A program made the translations under genes and the position numbers. Shown here in pieces: positions 1-8,857 of a stretch of DNA of 64,000 nt. The stretch spans positions 1,984,001 to 2,048,000 of the forward strand of contig OY969923.1 of NCBI GenBank assembly GCA_963704615.1. Reading direction: 5' to 3'. The stretch is from Bog-756 sp963704615 (GTDB lineage Bacteria > Actinomycetota > Acidimicrobiia > Acidimicrobiales > RAAP-2). The stretch's first letter is position 1. Every line of letters starts with the position of its first letter. The notes below the pieces were generated by a model. It searched no databases and was not told the DNA's origin. It saw nothing but the letters and a program-made list of their open reading frames with translations.

Positions 1-2
1 TC

Positions 3-653
3 GAGGAGTCGAGGTCGAAGACGCTCGACGCGGCCACCGAAACCCTCCAACGCATCGAGCGCAATCTGCATGACGGCACCCAAGCCCAGCTGGTCGCCCT
101 GGCCATGCGGCTCGGTCAGGCCAAGGAGAAGCTCGAACAGCTCACCATCGATGGCGACGGGACCGAAGATCTGCATGCCATCCGGCGCCTGGTCGGTGAC
201 GCCCACAGCGGGGCCAAGGAGGCCATCATCGACCTCCGCGACCTGGCCCGGGGCATCCACCCGCCGGCGCTCGACACCGGCTTGGAAAATGCCCTGGCCA
301 CCCTGGCGGCCCGAAACCCGGTACCCACCGAGGTGACGGTGTTGATCCAGTCCCGGCCCACCCCGGCCATCGAGGCCATCTGCTACTTCTGTGCCGCCGA
401 GTTGCTGGCCAATGTCGCCCAGCACGCCCAGGCGTCCCGGGCCTCCCTCAGCTGCGCCCAGCACGGTCCGTGGTTGCGGATCGTGGTGCGCGATGACGGG
501 CGGGGCGGCGCCGCCCTCAACCGGGTCGGTTCGTCGTCGAGCGGCTTGGCCGGACTGGCCGACCGGGTGAGCGCCGTCGACGGGCACCTCAGCGTGGCCA
601 GCCCACCAGGTGGACCGACCGTGATCACGGTCGACTTGCCGACGCACGCATGA
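3..653 (+). CDS. Sensor histidine kinase, C-terminal part (5' end outside window)
   Basis: The frame is open from the first bases, so the N-terminal sensor part lies upstream; 216 residues are visible. ERNLHDGTQAQLVAL at visible residues 19-33 is the H-box of a HisKA_3 dimerisation domain, with the phosphoacceptor His at visible residue 23. An HATPase_c domain follows with an N-box (ELLANVAQHA), a G1 box (VRDDGRGG) and a GLAGLADRV segment. Kinases of this NarX/DesK class phosphorylate NarL-type regulators. The stop overlaps the start of the response regulator (ATGA, 650-653), so the two form one operon. The signal cannot be inferred without the sensor domain. Confidence 0.9.
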   Translation, partial: EESRSKTLDAATETLQRIERNLHDGTQAQLVALAMRLGQAKEKLEQLTIDGDGTEDLHAIRRLVGDAHSGAKEAIIDLRDLARGIHPPALDTGLENALATLAARNPVPTEVTVLIQSRPTPAIEAICYFCAAELLANVAQHAQASRASLSCAQHGPWLRIVVRDDGRGGAALNRVGSSSSGLAGLADRVSAVDGHLSVASPPGGPTVITVDLPTHA

Positions 654-1318
654 GCATGGATGGCACCGACGCCATCCGTATCATCATCGCCGAGGACTCC
701 GCCATCTTGCGGGACGGGTTGGTCCAGCTCCTCACCGACCGGGGTTTCGCCGTCATCCAGGCCGTCAGCGACGCCGTCAGCCTGCAGCAAGCGGTTGCCG
801 ACAACCCTCCCGACGTGGCGGTGATCGATATCCGCATGCCGCCGACGTTCACTGACGAGGGGTTGCGGACCGCCATCGAACTGCGGCGGGATCATCCTGG
901 CGTGGGAATCCTGGTTTTCTCCCAGTACGTCGAGACCCGCTATGCCGCCGAGCTGCTGGCCGGCGGCGCGGCCGGGATCGGCTATCTGCTCAAGGACCGG
1001 GTCGCCGACGTCACCGACTTCGTCGAGGCGTTGGTGCGAGTGGCGTCAGGAGGAACCGCCCTCGACCCCGAGGTGGTGACCCAGCTGATGGGGGCCTCTC
1101 GCCGCACCGCCACGCTGGCCGGGTTGAGCGGCCGGGAGCGGGAGGTGCTGACTCTGATGGCCGAGGGTCGGACCAACTCGGCCATCGCCGCCGGTCTCGT
1201 CATCTCGGAGGGGGCGGTCGAGAAGCACGTGGCCAACATCTTTTCCAAGCTGGACTTGCCGGCGACGTCCACCGATCACCGCCGGGTGCTCGCCGTGCTG
1301 CGCTACCTCGAGGGATGA
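650..1318 (+). CDS. NarL/LuxR-family response regulator
   Basis: A 222-residue two-domain regulator. Residues 8-125 form a receiver domain with the acidic pocket E15/D16, the likely phosphoacceptor D60 in VAVIDIRMPP and the conserved K115 in YLLKD. Residues 158-205 form a LuxR-type helix-turn-helix (LSGREREVLTLMAEG...VEKHVANIFSKL). It is translationally coupled to the preceding kinase, which is its probable phosphodonor. Length and domain order are normal for the family. The regulon cannot be told from sequence; no adjacent operator is evident. Only the tRNA-Leu gene, on the opposite strand, lies between its stop and the next operon. Confidence 0.93.
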   Translation: MSMDGTDAIRIIIAEDSAILRDGLVQLLTDRGFAVIQAVSDAVSLQQAVADNPPDVAVIDIRMPPTFTDEGLRTAIELRRDHPGVGILVFSQYVETRYAAELLAGGAAGIGYLLKDRVADVTDFVEALVRVASGGTALDPEVVTQLMGASRRTATLAGLSGREREVLTLMAEGRTNSAIAAGLVISEGAVEKHVANIFSKLDLPATSTDHRRVLAVLRYLEG

Positions 1319-1373
1319 AGGCAGGCCAAGCAGGAGCCGACCCAGGGACGCGTTGGCACCGAGGACCGGTCCG

Positions 1374-1455
1374 TGCGGGCGAGAGGACTCGAACCTCCAT
1401 CCCCGAAGGGACCGGGACCTAAACCCGGCGCGTCTGCCAGTTCCGCCACGCCCGC
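1374..1455 (-). tRNA. tRNA-Leu (anticodon UAG)
   Basis: Read on the minus strand this folds as a class II tRNA. The acceptor stem is GCGGGCG/CGCCCGC with discriminator A at 1374. The anticodon stem CCGGG/CCCGG encloses loop TTTAGGT, giving anticodon TAG. A long variable arm with a TTCG loop and a T-arm with loop TTCGAGT follow. The 3' CCA is not encoded (the DNA reads CGG after the discriminator), so it must be added by nucleotidyltransferase. A -10-like TAGGCT lies 9 nt before its 5' end. Confidence 0.95.
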
Positions 1456-1464
1456 GCCACAACC

Positions 1465-1470
1465 AGCCTA
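1465..1470 (-). promoter_or_regulatory. Probable -10 box of tRNA-Leu
   Basis: On the minus strand TAGGCT lies 9 nt upstream of the mature tRNA 5' end and fits TANNNT. No clear -35 hexamer is visible. Confidence 0.4.
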
Positions 1471-1534
1471 GCCACGGGCACTGCGACGTCCATGCCGAGC
1501 CGGGACGGTGACCGTGATCGCACGAGGCCCTGGC

Positions 1535-1540
1535 TATAGT
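1535..1540 (+). promoter_or_regulatory. -10 box of a leaderless promoter for the polysaccharide cluster
   Basis: TATAGT is followed after 6 nt by GTG at 1547, so transcription would start at or next to the start codon. The -35 region is weak. Confidence 0.6.
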
Positions 1541-1546
1541 CGCCCT

Positions 1547-2677
1547 GTGCCGCCCGCGTCGTCGTCTACGCCCCCGGTGGCTCCCCTCGAGCCCGATCCG
1601 TCGGCCGGAGCGGACGCGCTGGATGCCGCCGGCCGGGCCGAGTACATGAACGAGGTCATGGCCGAGATCGACGCCGAAGTAAGGCGGCGGCGCGCCTCGG
1701 GCGACCTGCCGGCCGGGCTCGAACGTGAGCTGGACGAGCTGTTCCTCGAGTTCTCGCCGGTGGGACTGCATGGCCGGGCCCGGCTCCGCGAGACCCTGGC
1801 CCTGGTCGACGGATCGGCCTATGTCGACGTGGCCGTGCCTGTCGAGTCCCAGAAGATGGTGGGGAGCTCGGTCAAGCGCCTGATCCGCAAGACGATGGGT
1901 TGGTACATCGGGTTCATCGTCCACCAGATCGTGAAGTTCGCGTGGTCGGTGTCCCGGATGTTCCACGTGGTGGTCGACCACATCGAGGACCTCGAAGCTG
2001 CGGTGGCCAGCCAGCGCGTCCCCGAACTGCCCCCCAGCGCGGTGCCGGCCGCCGATCCGGCCCGGAGCTGGTGGTCAGGGGAGGCGGTGGCCGCCCTCGG
2101 TGCCGTGTCCGGCCGGGTGCTGCACGCTGATTGCGGCCGCGGCATCCTGGTCGAGGAACTCCTCGCCGCCGGCATCGATGCCTACGGCGTGGACCCCTCG
2201 GAGCCGACCATCGAATTGGCCGTCGAACGCGGGTTGGACGTGCGCGCCGAGTCGGTCCTCGACCACCTCGAGGTGGTGGCGGACGAAGCCTTGGCCGGTC
2301 TGGTGCTGAGCGGTTCGATCCAGTGGCTCCACCCCAGCCAGAGGGACCGCCTGGTGGCCCTGGCTGCCTCGCGACTGGCCCTCGATGGCGTGGTGGTGAT
2401 CCATTCGGCGACACCTGAGTCATGGGCGGCGACGACCTCGCACCTAGTCAGCGACCTGGCTCCGGGTCGTCCGCTTCACGCCGACACCTGGAGCCACCTG
2501 CTGGGCCGGGTCGGGTTCGGGAAGTTCGCCCTCACCTCCGGTGGCCCGGACCGCCGCCTCGATCGGGTTGCGTCGTCGAACCCCGACGCCCCGGCGATCA
2601 ACGGCGCCATCGATGCGGTCAACGCGCTGCTCCTCGGGTCCGGTGAGTACCTTCTGATCGCCGTCCGGGAGCGGTGA
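1547..2677 (+). CDS. SAM-dependent methyltransferase-like protein of the polysaccharide cluster
   Basis: A 376-residue protein. An N-terminal region with an amphipathic or membrane-associating stretch (about residues 105-140, rich in W, F, V and I) is followed by a Rossmann-like domain. VLHADCGRGILVEEL looks like class I methyltransferase motif I, and GIDAYGVDP like motif II. GTG at 1547 was chosen because TATAGT lies 6 nt before it; a GTG at 1508 is in frame but upstream of that box. It shares the tail pattern DLxPGRPxHxxTWxxxL with the protein at 5027-6022, so the two are probably paralogues. Its stop overlaps the next glycosyltransferase start. The likely role is modifying a glycan or its carrier; the acceptor is unknown. 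Confidence 0.75.
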   Translation: MPPASSSTPPVAPLEPDPSAGADALDAAGRAEYMNEVMAEIDAEVRRRRASGDLPAGLERELDELFLEFSPVGLHGRARLRETLALVDGSAYVDVAVPVESQKMVGSSVKRLIRKTMGWYIGFIVHQIVKFAWSVSRMFHVVVDHIEDLEAAVASQRVPELPPSAVPAADPARSWWSGEAVAALGAVSGRVLHADCGRGILVEELLAAGIDAYGVDPSEPTIELAVERGLDVRAESVLDHLEVVADEALAGLVLSGSIQWLHPSQRDRLVALAASRLALDGVVVIHSATPESWAATTSHLVSDLAPGRPLHADTWSHLLGRVGFGKFALTSGGPDRRLDRVASSNPDAPAINGAIDAVNALLLGSGEYLLIAVRER

Positions 2678-3774
2678 CCGCCGTCCACCAATTCGTTCCC
2701 GCGCTGTTGCCCAGGGATGCCACCGGACATCACACGCTGGCTCTTCGCAACACACTGCGTGCCGCGGGTTGGGAGTCCGACATCTACGTCGAGGCGGCCC
2801 ACGACGAGCTGGCCAGCGAGGCGACCTACTTCGAGCGTTATCCGCAACGAGCTCGACCCGACGACATCCTCCTGTACCAGTTGAGCACGGCATCCCCGGT
2901 CGCCGACTTCCTGGCCAGCAGACCGGAGACTCTGGTCCTCGACTACCACAACGTCACCCCGCCCTCGTTCTACGAGGGCTGGGAGGACCACACCACCGAC
3001 AAGGTGACCCTGGCCCGGAGCCAGGTGGCCCTGCTGGCCCCGCGGGCCGCGTTGGGGATCGCCGACTCGTCGTTCAACGCCGCCGAGCTCGGACGGTTGG
3101 GGTGCCCGGCCACCGCGGTGGTTCCGCTTCTGGTCGAGATCGGCACCGACAGAGCCGCGGTCGATCCCGACGAGCTGGCTCGACTCCACGCCGACCACGG
3201 TGACGCGACCGTCCTGTTGTTCGTGGGTCGGCTCTCCCCCAACAAGGGTCACCACCACCTGGTGGAGACCCTCTGGCTCTACCGGCGTTGGTACGACCCG
3301 GGGGCGCGGCTCCATCTGGTGGGACCGGCGGTGACCGAGCCCTATGTCGAAGCCGTCTTCGCCTTGGCCGAGGAGTTGGGGGTGGCCCACGCCATCCGGC
3401 ACGGCGAGCACCTCTCCGATGCGGCGCTGGCCGCCTGGTACGCCGACGCCGACGTCTTCCTCTGCCTCTCCGAACACGAGGGATTCTGCATCCCCCTGCT
3501 CGAGGCCATGGGGTCCGGACTGCCCATCGTGGCCTTCGGCGCCGGCGCCGTGCCCGAGACCCTGGGGGAGGCGGGTCTCCTGCTCGACTCCAACCGACCC
3601 GGGGTGGCCGCCGCCGCCGTCCGACGCTTGCTGGGCGACCCGGCCCTGGTCGCTTTACTGGCCGCGTCCGGCCACCATCGCCTTCGGGCGTTCTCGCTGC
3701 CCCACACCCAGGCCCGGTTCGTCGAGGTGCTCGGCGCCCTGGCCGGGTGCCGCTCGGGGTCAGCTCGACCGTGA
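2674..3774 (+). CDS. GT4-type glycosyltransferase, subfamily A
   Basis: A 366-residue GT-B fold enzyme. The N-terminal half carries LLYQLSTASPVADFL and the LDYHNVTPP segment typical of this subfamily. The C-terminal half has VGRLSPNKGHHHLVE and the nucleotide-sugar E-x7-E motif in SEHEGFCIPLLEAM (about residue 265-280). Enzymes of this family move a sugar from an activated donor to a growing glycan at the inner membrane face. The GTG start overlaps the upstream stop. Two closely similar paralogues lie at 6027 and 10120, which helped to locate frameshifts there. Donor and linkage cannot be read from sequence. Confidence 0.9.
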   Translation: MTAVHQFVPALLPRDATGHHTLALRNTLRAAGWESDIYVEAAHDELASEATYFERYPQRARPDDILLYQLSTASPVADFLASRPETLVLDYHNVTPPSFYEGWEDHTTDKVTLARSQVALLAPRAALGIADSSFNAAELGRLGCPATAVVPLLVEIGTDRAAVDPDELARLHADHGDATVLLFVGRLSPNKGHHHLVETLWLYRRWYDPGARLHLVGPAVTEPYVEAVFALAEELGVAHAIRHGEHLSDAALAAWYADADVFLCLSEHEGFCIPLLEAMGSGLPIVAFGAGAVPETLGEAGLLLDSNRPGVAAAAVRRLLGDPALVALLAASGHHRLRAFSLPHTQARFVEVLGALAGCRSGSARP

Positions 3775-5019
3775 AGCTCGCCTTCGTGACGCCCCGCTAC
3801 GGCCTCGAGGTCATCGGCGGGGCCGAGACCGGGGCGCGGATGATCGCCGAGCACCTCTGTGGGCGACACCGGGTGGGAGGTCGAGGTGATGACCAGTTGC
3901 GCCCTCGACCATCTCACGTGGGAGAACACCGAACCACCGGGGACGTCGTCCCTCAACGGGGTGACCGTGCACCGTTTCCCGGTCGTCGGTCGTCGACTTC
4001 TCGACTACTTCACCCTCGACGGAAGGCTGCGGGTGTCGCCGACGACGGCGACCCTGGCCGAGACCCGGCGGTGGGTGGCCCTCAACGGCCCGATGTGTCC
4101 GGGCCTGGTCGACGCGGTGGCCGCCACCGACGCCGAAGTCTTGGCCTGCTACCCGTACCTGTTCGCCACCACGGTGGACAGCATCACCGTCTCTCGGGTA
4201 CCCACGATTCTCCATCCGGCGGCCCACGACGAGCCCGCGCTGTATTTCTCTGTGTTCCGTCAGAGCTTCCGGGACCTCGACGGCCTGGTGTACCACACCC
4301 GGGCCGAACGCGACCTGATGGAGAACGTGTTCGGCATCGGGGTCCGCCCGCAGATCGTCCTCGGCCTGGGGGTCGGCGAGCCGGCCGGTGCCGGACGCAA
4401 CGGCGGCGATGTCCTCGGCATCGGTGACCGTCCCTACCTCTGCTATCTGGGTCGGGTGGACGAGCACAAAGGGTGCGGAATGCTGGCCGAGTACTTCGCC
4501 CACTACAAGGAGCGCCACCCCGGCGATCTGACCCTGGCCTTCGTCGGCCCGGTGTCGGCCACCCCGCCCGAGCACCCCGACATCATCGTCACCGGGGCGG
4601 TCACCGAGGCCGACAAGTGGGACATCCTGGCCGGTGCCGAGGTGATGGTGAACCCGTCGGCTTACGAATCGTTCTCACTGGTCCTGTTGGAGGCGTGGAC
4701 GTTGGGGGTTCCCGTGCTGGTCAACGCGGCGTGCGCGGCCACCATGGAGCACACCCGGCAGTCGGGTGGTGGGCTGTGGTTCGACAGCTACCGCTCCTTC
4801 GAGGTGGCGGTCGAACGCCTGGTCGGCGACCGGGCCCTCCGGTCGACACTGGGCGCGGCGGGGGCGCGCTACACGGCCCGGCACTTCCGCTGGCCGGCGA
4901 TCATCGACCGGTACACCCGTTTCCTCGAGGGGGTCGTGGCCCGAGGTCATCGCCGACCGGTTCGCACCGGCCGGCTCCCCATCCCCGCCGGTGGGCCCGA
5001 GTACGTTCGGGGCCGATGA
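3771..5019 (+). pseudogene. GT4-type glycosyltransferase, subfamily B, with one apparent +1 frameshift
   Basis: The gene starts at GTG 3771 (overlapping the upstream TGA) with VKLAFVTPRYGLEVIGGAE and stays in frame to about 3857. There CTC-T-GTG-GGC carries one extra base relative to EHLVGDTGWEVEV, and the rest continues in the next frame from 3859. Corrected, it gives about 415 residues that align along their length with the intact paralogue at 11241 (TPRYG..V.GGAE, LHPAAHDEPAL, LGRVDEHKG, YESFSLVLLEAW). All motifs beyond the shift are intact, so a sequencing or assembly error, or a very recent mutation, is more likely than old decay. A domain-truncated product starting at 3859 is the alternative. 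Confidence 0.8.
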
Positions 5020-5026
5020 GGGCGTG

Positions 5027-6022
5027 ATGTCCGACCACCCCGAGGACCACCAAGACGAAGCCGATCCGACCGACGGGATGGCCGCGGCCGATGCCGACGA
5101 ACGCGAGCTGCTGGCCGCCTTCGACCGGCTGAGCCCGCAGGGCAGCCTGCGATGGGGATTCGACGACGCCATGGGGCGCATCGAGCATGCCGAGCTCAAC
5201 TCGGCGACCAGCGCCGTCCCTTGGCGCGGGCTCCCCGACGACCTCTGGGAGCGGGGGCACTCGGCCCGCATCGGCCAGCGCTTCGTGGGCGACGTGGCCG
5301 GGGTGCTGGCCGACATCCTGGCCACCGACGCCCGCGCCGTGGCCGACGCCGCCGTGTCCGGGGTCAACGTGGCCGTCTGGGACGCGCTGCGCCACCTGGC
5401 CGCCCGGGTCGAGATCCTCGAGGCGCGGGTCGACCCGCTGAGGCTGGAGGCGGCCGAGTGGCCGCTTCCGACCCCCGACCCCAGCGCATGGTTGACCGCC
5501 GTCGATGCCTGGTTGGGACCTGCCGATGGCGATGACCCGGTGGTGGTGGGGGAGTCCGGTGACGGTGCCCTCCTCGCCGCGGTGCGGGCCGCGGGCCGGA
5601 CGGTGGTGGGTGTCGAGCCCCGAGGGGCGTCGGTGTGGCGGGCGCGGGCTTCGGTGCCTGCCGACCCCGGGGTGGACGTGGTCTTCGGGGACGTCGCCGC
5701 CCACTTGAGGACCATCCCCGCCGACGGCGCCGCCGCCGTCATCCTCCTGGGATGCGTCGATCGGGCCGACCTGGTCGGGAAGCTGGTGCTGGTCGAGGAG
5801 GCCGTCCGCATCACCCGGCCCGGTGGCACCGTGATCGTCCTCACCACCGACCCTGGGGTGTGGGAGACCACGGTGGAGGTCCCGGCCCGGGACCTCCTTC
5901 CCGGCCGGCCCTTCCACCCCGAGACGTGGTGCTGGATGCTCAACCGGGCCGAAGCCGATGCCCACTGGCACCGTCCCTCGTCGGGCGAGCTGCACGCGGT
6001 GGTGGCGAAGGTCCGACGGTGA
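5027..6022 (+). CDS. Methyltransferase-like protein, paralogue of the one at 1547
   Basis: A 331-residue protein. The first 50 residues are acidic (DHPEDHQDEADPTD). The C-terminal 170 residues look like a degenerate Rossmann methyltransferase domain (PVVVGESGDGALLAAVRAAG, TVVGVEP, VILLGCVD, RITRPGGTVIVLT). The glycine motif is weaker than in the paralogue at 1547, so catalytic activity is uncertain; a partner or scaffold role is possible. The shared tail DLLPGRPFHPETWCWML supports common ancestry. ATG 5027 has a GAGGG sequence 4 nt upstream; GTG 5024 is an alternative. It sits between two glycosyltransferases in one transcription unit. Confidence 0.65.
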   Translation: MSDHPEDHQDEADPTDGMAAADADERELLAAFDRLSPQGSLRWGFDDAMGRIEHAELNSATSAVPWRGLPDDLWERGHSARIGQRFVGDVAGVLADILATDARAVADAAVSGVNVAVWDALRHLAARVEILEARVDPLRLEAAEWPLPTPDPSAWLTAVDAWLGPADGDDPVVVGESGDGALLAAVRAAGRTVVGVEPRGASVWRARASVPADPGVDVVFGDVAAHLRTIPADGAAAVILLGCVDRADLVGKLVLVEEAVRITRPGGTVIVLTTDPGVWETTVEVPARDLLPGRPFHPETWCWMLNRAEADAHWHRPSSGELHAVVAKVRR

Positions 6023-6026
6023 CCTG

Positions 6027-7120
6027 ATGGGAATCCACCTGTTCGTCCCCATGCTCCACCGCCACGACGCCGTCGGGGAACACACCATCGCCCTGCGGGA
6101 CCGACTGGTGCTGGCCGGCGTGGACTCGAGGATCTACTCCCAGATCCCCGATCCCCGTACCCGCGACGACACCCGGTACTACCTCGACTACGAGTCGGAT
6201 GCCCAACCGGGGGACGTGCTCGTCTATCAGTTCGCCACCGAATCGGTGATCGCCACCTGGCTGGCCGGCCGGCCGGAGCCGGTCGTGATCAACTACCACA
6301 GCATCACCCCGCCGCGGTACTTCTGGCCCTGGAGCAACGGGATCACCCGTCTGCAGGTCGGCGCCCGGCTCGAGTTGGACCAACTCGCCCCGCGGGCCGC
6401 TCTGGGCATTGCCGTGTCCCGCTTCGACGAGCAGCGAGCTGGCCTCGGCCGGATGCAGGACGCACCACGGTCGTCCCCGTCGTCCAGGTCGCCGTCCCTC
6501 CGGTCGTTCCCGACGCCCACCTGGTCGAGCGGCTCCGGGCGGGAGGTGCCGGAGTGGGCCGACGGTGGCTCTCGGTGGGTCGCCTGGCTCCCAACAAATG
6601 CCATCATCAGGCCATCGCCGCCCTGTTCGTGGCTCGGGCAACGTCGGACCCCGAGGCAGGTCTGACCCTGGTCGGCTCGCCCTCGGAACCCGCCTACGCC
6701 GGAGCCCTCAAGCGGTACGCGGCGGCCCTGGGTCTGGCCCACGTGGTCGAGTTCGTCAGCGGCATCAGCGACGAGGAGCTGGCTGCCCACTACCGGGCCG
6801 CCGATGTTCTGGTCATGCTGTCCGAGCACGAGGGCTTCGGGGTGCCTCTGGTCGAAGCCATGGGTCAGGGACTTCCGATCGTGGCCTTTGCCGCCGGGGC
6901 CGTTCCCGAGGTCCTCGGTGATGCCGGGGTGCTGCTGGCCACGAAGAACCCCCGGCATGTGGCCGATGCCGTCTCCGCACTGTTGGCCGACCCCGCCGAA
7001 CAGCGCCGACTGGTGGAGGCGGGCACGGCCAGGTTCGCGTCGATGCGCCTCGACCAGGCCGGGGACCTGCTCGTGGAGGCGATTCGAGGCGTGTCCGACC
7101 CGGTGGCCGCCAGCCGGTGA
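6027..7120 (+). pseudogene. GT4-type glycosyltransferase, subfamily A, with two apparent +1 frameshifts
   Basis: ATG 6027 begins IHLFVPMLHRHDAVGEHTIAL, matching the subfamily A enzymes. The frame breaks near 6435 (CAG-C-GAG, after SRFDEQ) and again near 6463 (ACG-C-ACC), then runs to the stop at 7120. Removing the two extra bases restores about 363 residues, against 366 and 362 in the paralogues at 2674 and 10120, with VGRLAPNKCHH and SEHEGFGVPLVEAM intact. Both events are single-base insertions, as in the neighbouring genes, so sequence error is likely. If real, the enzyme is inactive, since the donor-binding half would be lost. Confidence 0.8.
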
Positions 7121-7178
7121 CCGCCGCCGGATGATCGCAGAACCGGCGGACCTGCGCCCTTCGCGAGGCCCGAACCAC

Positions 7179-7184
7179 TAGGCT
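7179..7184 (+). promoter_or_regulatory. -10 box of a leaderless clpP promoter
   Basis: TAGGCT is followed after 8 nt by the clpP ATG at 7193. This suggests clpP and the exporter genes behind it have their own promoter inside the polysaccharide cluster. Confidence 0.55.
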
Positions 7185-7192
7185 CGCCGTCC

Positions 7193-7850
7193 ATGGACGA
7201 CCCGCGTTACCTGCCCCTGCACGCCCAGCCGGACCTCCCGTCGGCCCAGATGAACTCCGGTTCCGAGGTCGGACCGGGAAGCGACATCTTCCAGCGTCTG
7301 CTCAAGGAGAGGATCGTGTTCATCGGGTCGGCCATCGACCAGAACACCGCCAACCTGGTCTGCTCGCAACTGATCCTTCTCGAGGCCGAGAACCAGGAAC
7401 GGGACATCTCCGTCTACATCAACTCGCCCGGGGGCTCGGTGACCGACGGCTTGGCCATCTACGACACCATGCAGTACGTGCGCTGCGACGTCCGCACCAT
7501 CTGCGTGGGCCTGGCCGCCTCGATGGGCCAGTTCCTGCTGTGCGCCGGCACCCCGGGCAAGCGGTTCGCCCTGCCCCACAGCCGGATCCTGATGCACCAG
7601 CCCTCGGGCCAGATGCAGGGCCAGGCCTCGGACATCGCCATCCAGGCCGAGCAGATCATCTACCTGAAGAGGATGATGGCCGAGAGGATCGCCTTCCACA
7701 CCGGTCAAACGGTGGAGCGCATCGAGGCCGACTCCGATCGCGACCGCTGGTTCACCGCCGAGGAAGCCCGCGACGTACGGGTTCATCGACGAGGTCATCC
7801 AAAAGGATGCCATGGAGGTCCCGACGGCCGCGGGGGCGGGTAGCTCGTGA
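7193..7850 (+). pseudogene. clpP: ATP-dependent Clp protease proteolytic subunit ClpP, with one apparent +1 frameshift near the 3' end
   Basis: A serine peptidase of family S14 that degrades proteins unfolded by Clp ATPases. The triad is visible: Ser in GLAASMGQFLL, His in LPHSRILMHQPSG and Asp in EADSDRDRWF. At about 7775 the DNA reads GAC-G-TAC; without the extra G the protein continues DYGFIDEVIQKDAMEV to a TGA at 7848-7850 that overlaps the next GTG start, giving 218 residues, normal for ClpP. As sequenced, the last 25 residues are replaced by an unrelated tail. ClpP is often essential in actinobacteria, so an assembly error is the simplest reading. No clpX or second clpP is adjacent, which is unusual. 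Confidence 0.85.
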
Positions 7851-8854
7851 GCCTGAGCGTCGAGAAACCCGCGTCCGCGGGTCCCGACCGCGCTCCCACC
7901 ATCGGCGGCAGCACCCGCTTCGTCCCCGGTCAGAGCCACGACCGGATCACCGTTGTCAACGGGAAGGTCCAGCTGGGTCAGAGGTTGAAGGACCTCTGGC
8001 TCAATCGCGACCTGCTGGTCCTTCTGGTCCGGACCGAGCTCAAGGTCAAGTACAAGGGCTCGGTGCTCGGCTTCGCCTGGTCGATGCTCAACCCGGCCCT
8101 GGTGCTGGCCATCTACTACATGGTCTTCAAGATCATCGCCCGTAACCACCAGCCCAACTTCGCCATCTGGCTGTTCGCCGGACTTCTGGTGTGGAACCTG
8201 TTCAGCGGTGCGGCCCTCGGGTCGACCGGGGTGGTGGTGGGCAAGGCCGGCATCGTCAAGAAGGTGGCCTTCCCCCGCGAGCTGCTGGCCCTGTCGGTGG
8301 TCGGGGTGACCGTGGTGCTGTTCGCCATCCAGGTGGTGGTGCTGCTTCTGGCCATGGTGCTCTTCGGCATCACCCCCGACTTCCACATGGTGGCCATCCT
8401 CCCTCTCGCCCTGGTGGCCCTCCTCGTCTTCACCGGGGCCCTGTCCGTCTTCCTCTCCGCCGTCAACGTCTACCTGCGCGACACCCAGCACCTGACCGAG
8501 GTGCTCCTGATGGCCTGGTTCTGGGGCACCTCCATCGTCTACACCTACGGGACGATCTTCCTGTCCGGTTACCAAAAGGACCACCCGTCGTTGAAGTGGA
8601 TCCAGTACGCGTACCTCTTCAACCCGGTGGAGCCGATCGTGATGACCTTCCAGCGGGCCATCTACGGGAAGACGAAATACTCCTGGACGCCGCCCGGTAC
8701 GAAGACCCCGATCATCTACCACGTGCTTCCGACCTGGGGCGTGGGCACCTACGCCGGCATGTTGGGCATCGTGCTGGTGGTCAGCATCGGGCTGTTCCTG
8801 CTGGCCTTGATCGTCTTTGGCCGACTCGAGGGCAACTTCGCCGAGGAGCTCTGA
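7847..8854 (+). CDS. ABC-2 type polysaccharide export permease (Wzm-like)
   Basis: A 335-residue integral membrane protein with a cytoplasmic N-terminus and about six membrane spans. The segment KVKYKGSVLGFAWSMLNPALVLAIYYMVF is the characteristic amphipathic and first-span region of ABC-2 glycan permeases, and PFLFN-like YLFNPVEPIV lies near the periplasmic loop. With the ATPase downstream it would move a lipid-linked polysaccharide across the inner membrane. The start GTG overlaps the reconstructed clpP stop. An insertion of about 40 residues rich in P, K and T (LKWIQYAYLF to YHVLPTW) precedes the last span. Confidence 0.88.
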   Translation: MSLSVEKPASAGPDRAPTIGGSTRFVPGQSHDRITVVNGKVQLGQRLKDLWLNRDLLVLLVRTELKVKYKGSVLGFAWSMLNPALVLAIYYMVFKIIARNHQPNFAIWLFAGLLVWNLFSGAALGSTGVVVGKAGIVKKVAFPRELLALSVVGVTVVLFAIQVVVLLLAMVLFGITPDFHMVAILPLALVALLVFTGALSVFLSAVNVYLRDTQHLTEVLLMAWFWGTSIVYTYGTIFLSGYQKDHPSLKWIQYAYLFNPVEPIVMTFQRAIYGKTKYSWTPPGTKTPIIYHVLPTWGVGTYAGMLGIVLVVSIGLFLLALIVFGRLEGNFAEEL

Positions 8855-8857
8855 CCG

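Noticed and set aside
1508..1546. Upstream GTG start for the methyltransferase-like protein
   Set aside because: A TATAGT -10 box lies between it and GTG 1547, so the upstream codon is probably not transcribed.
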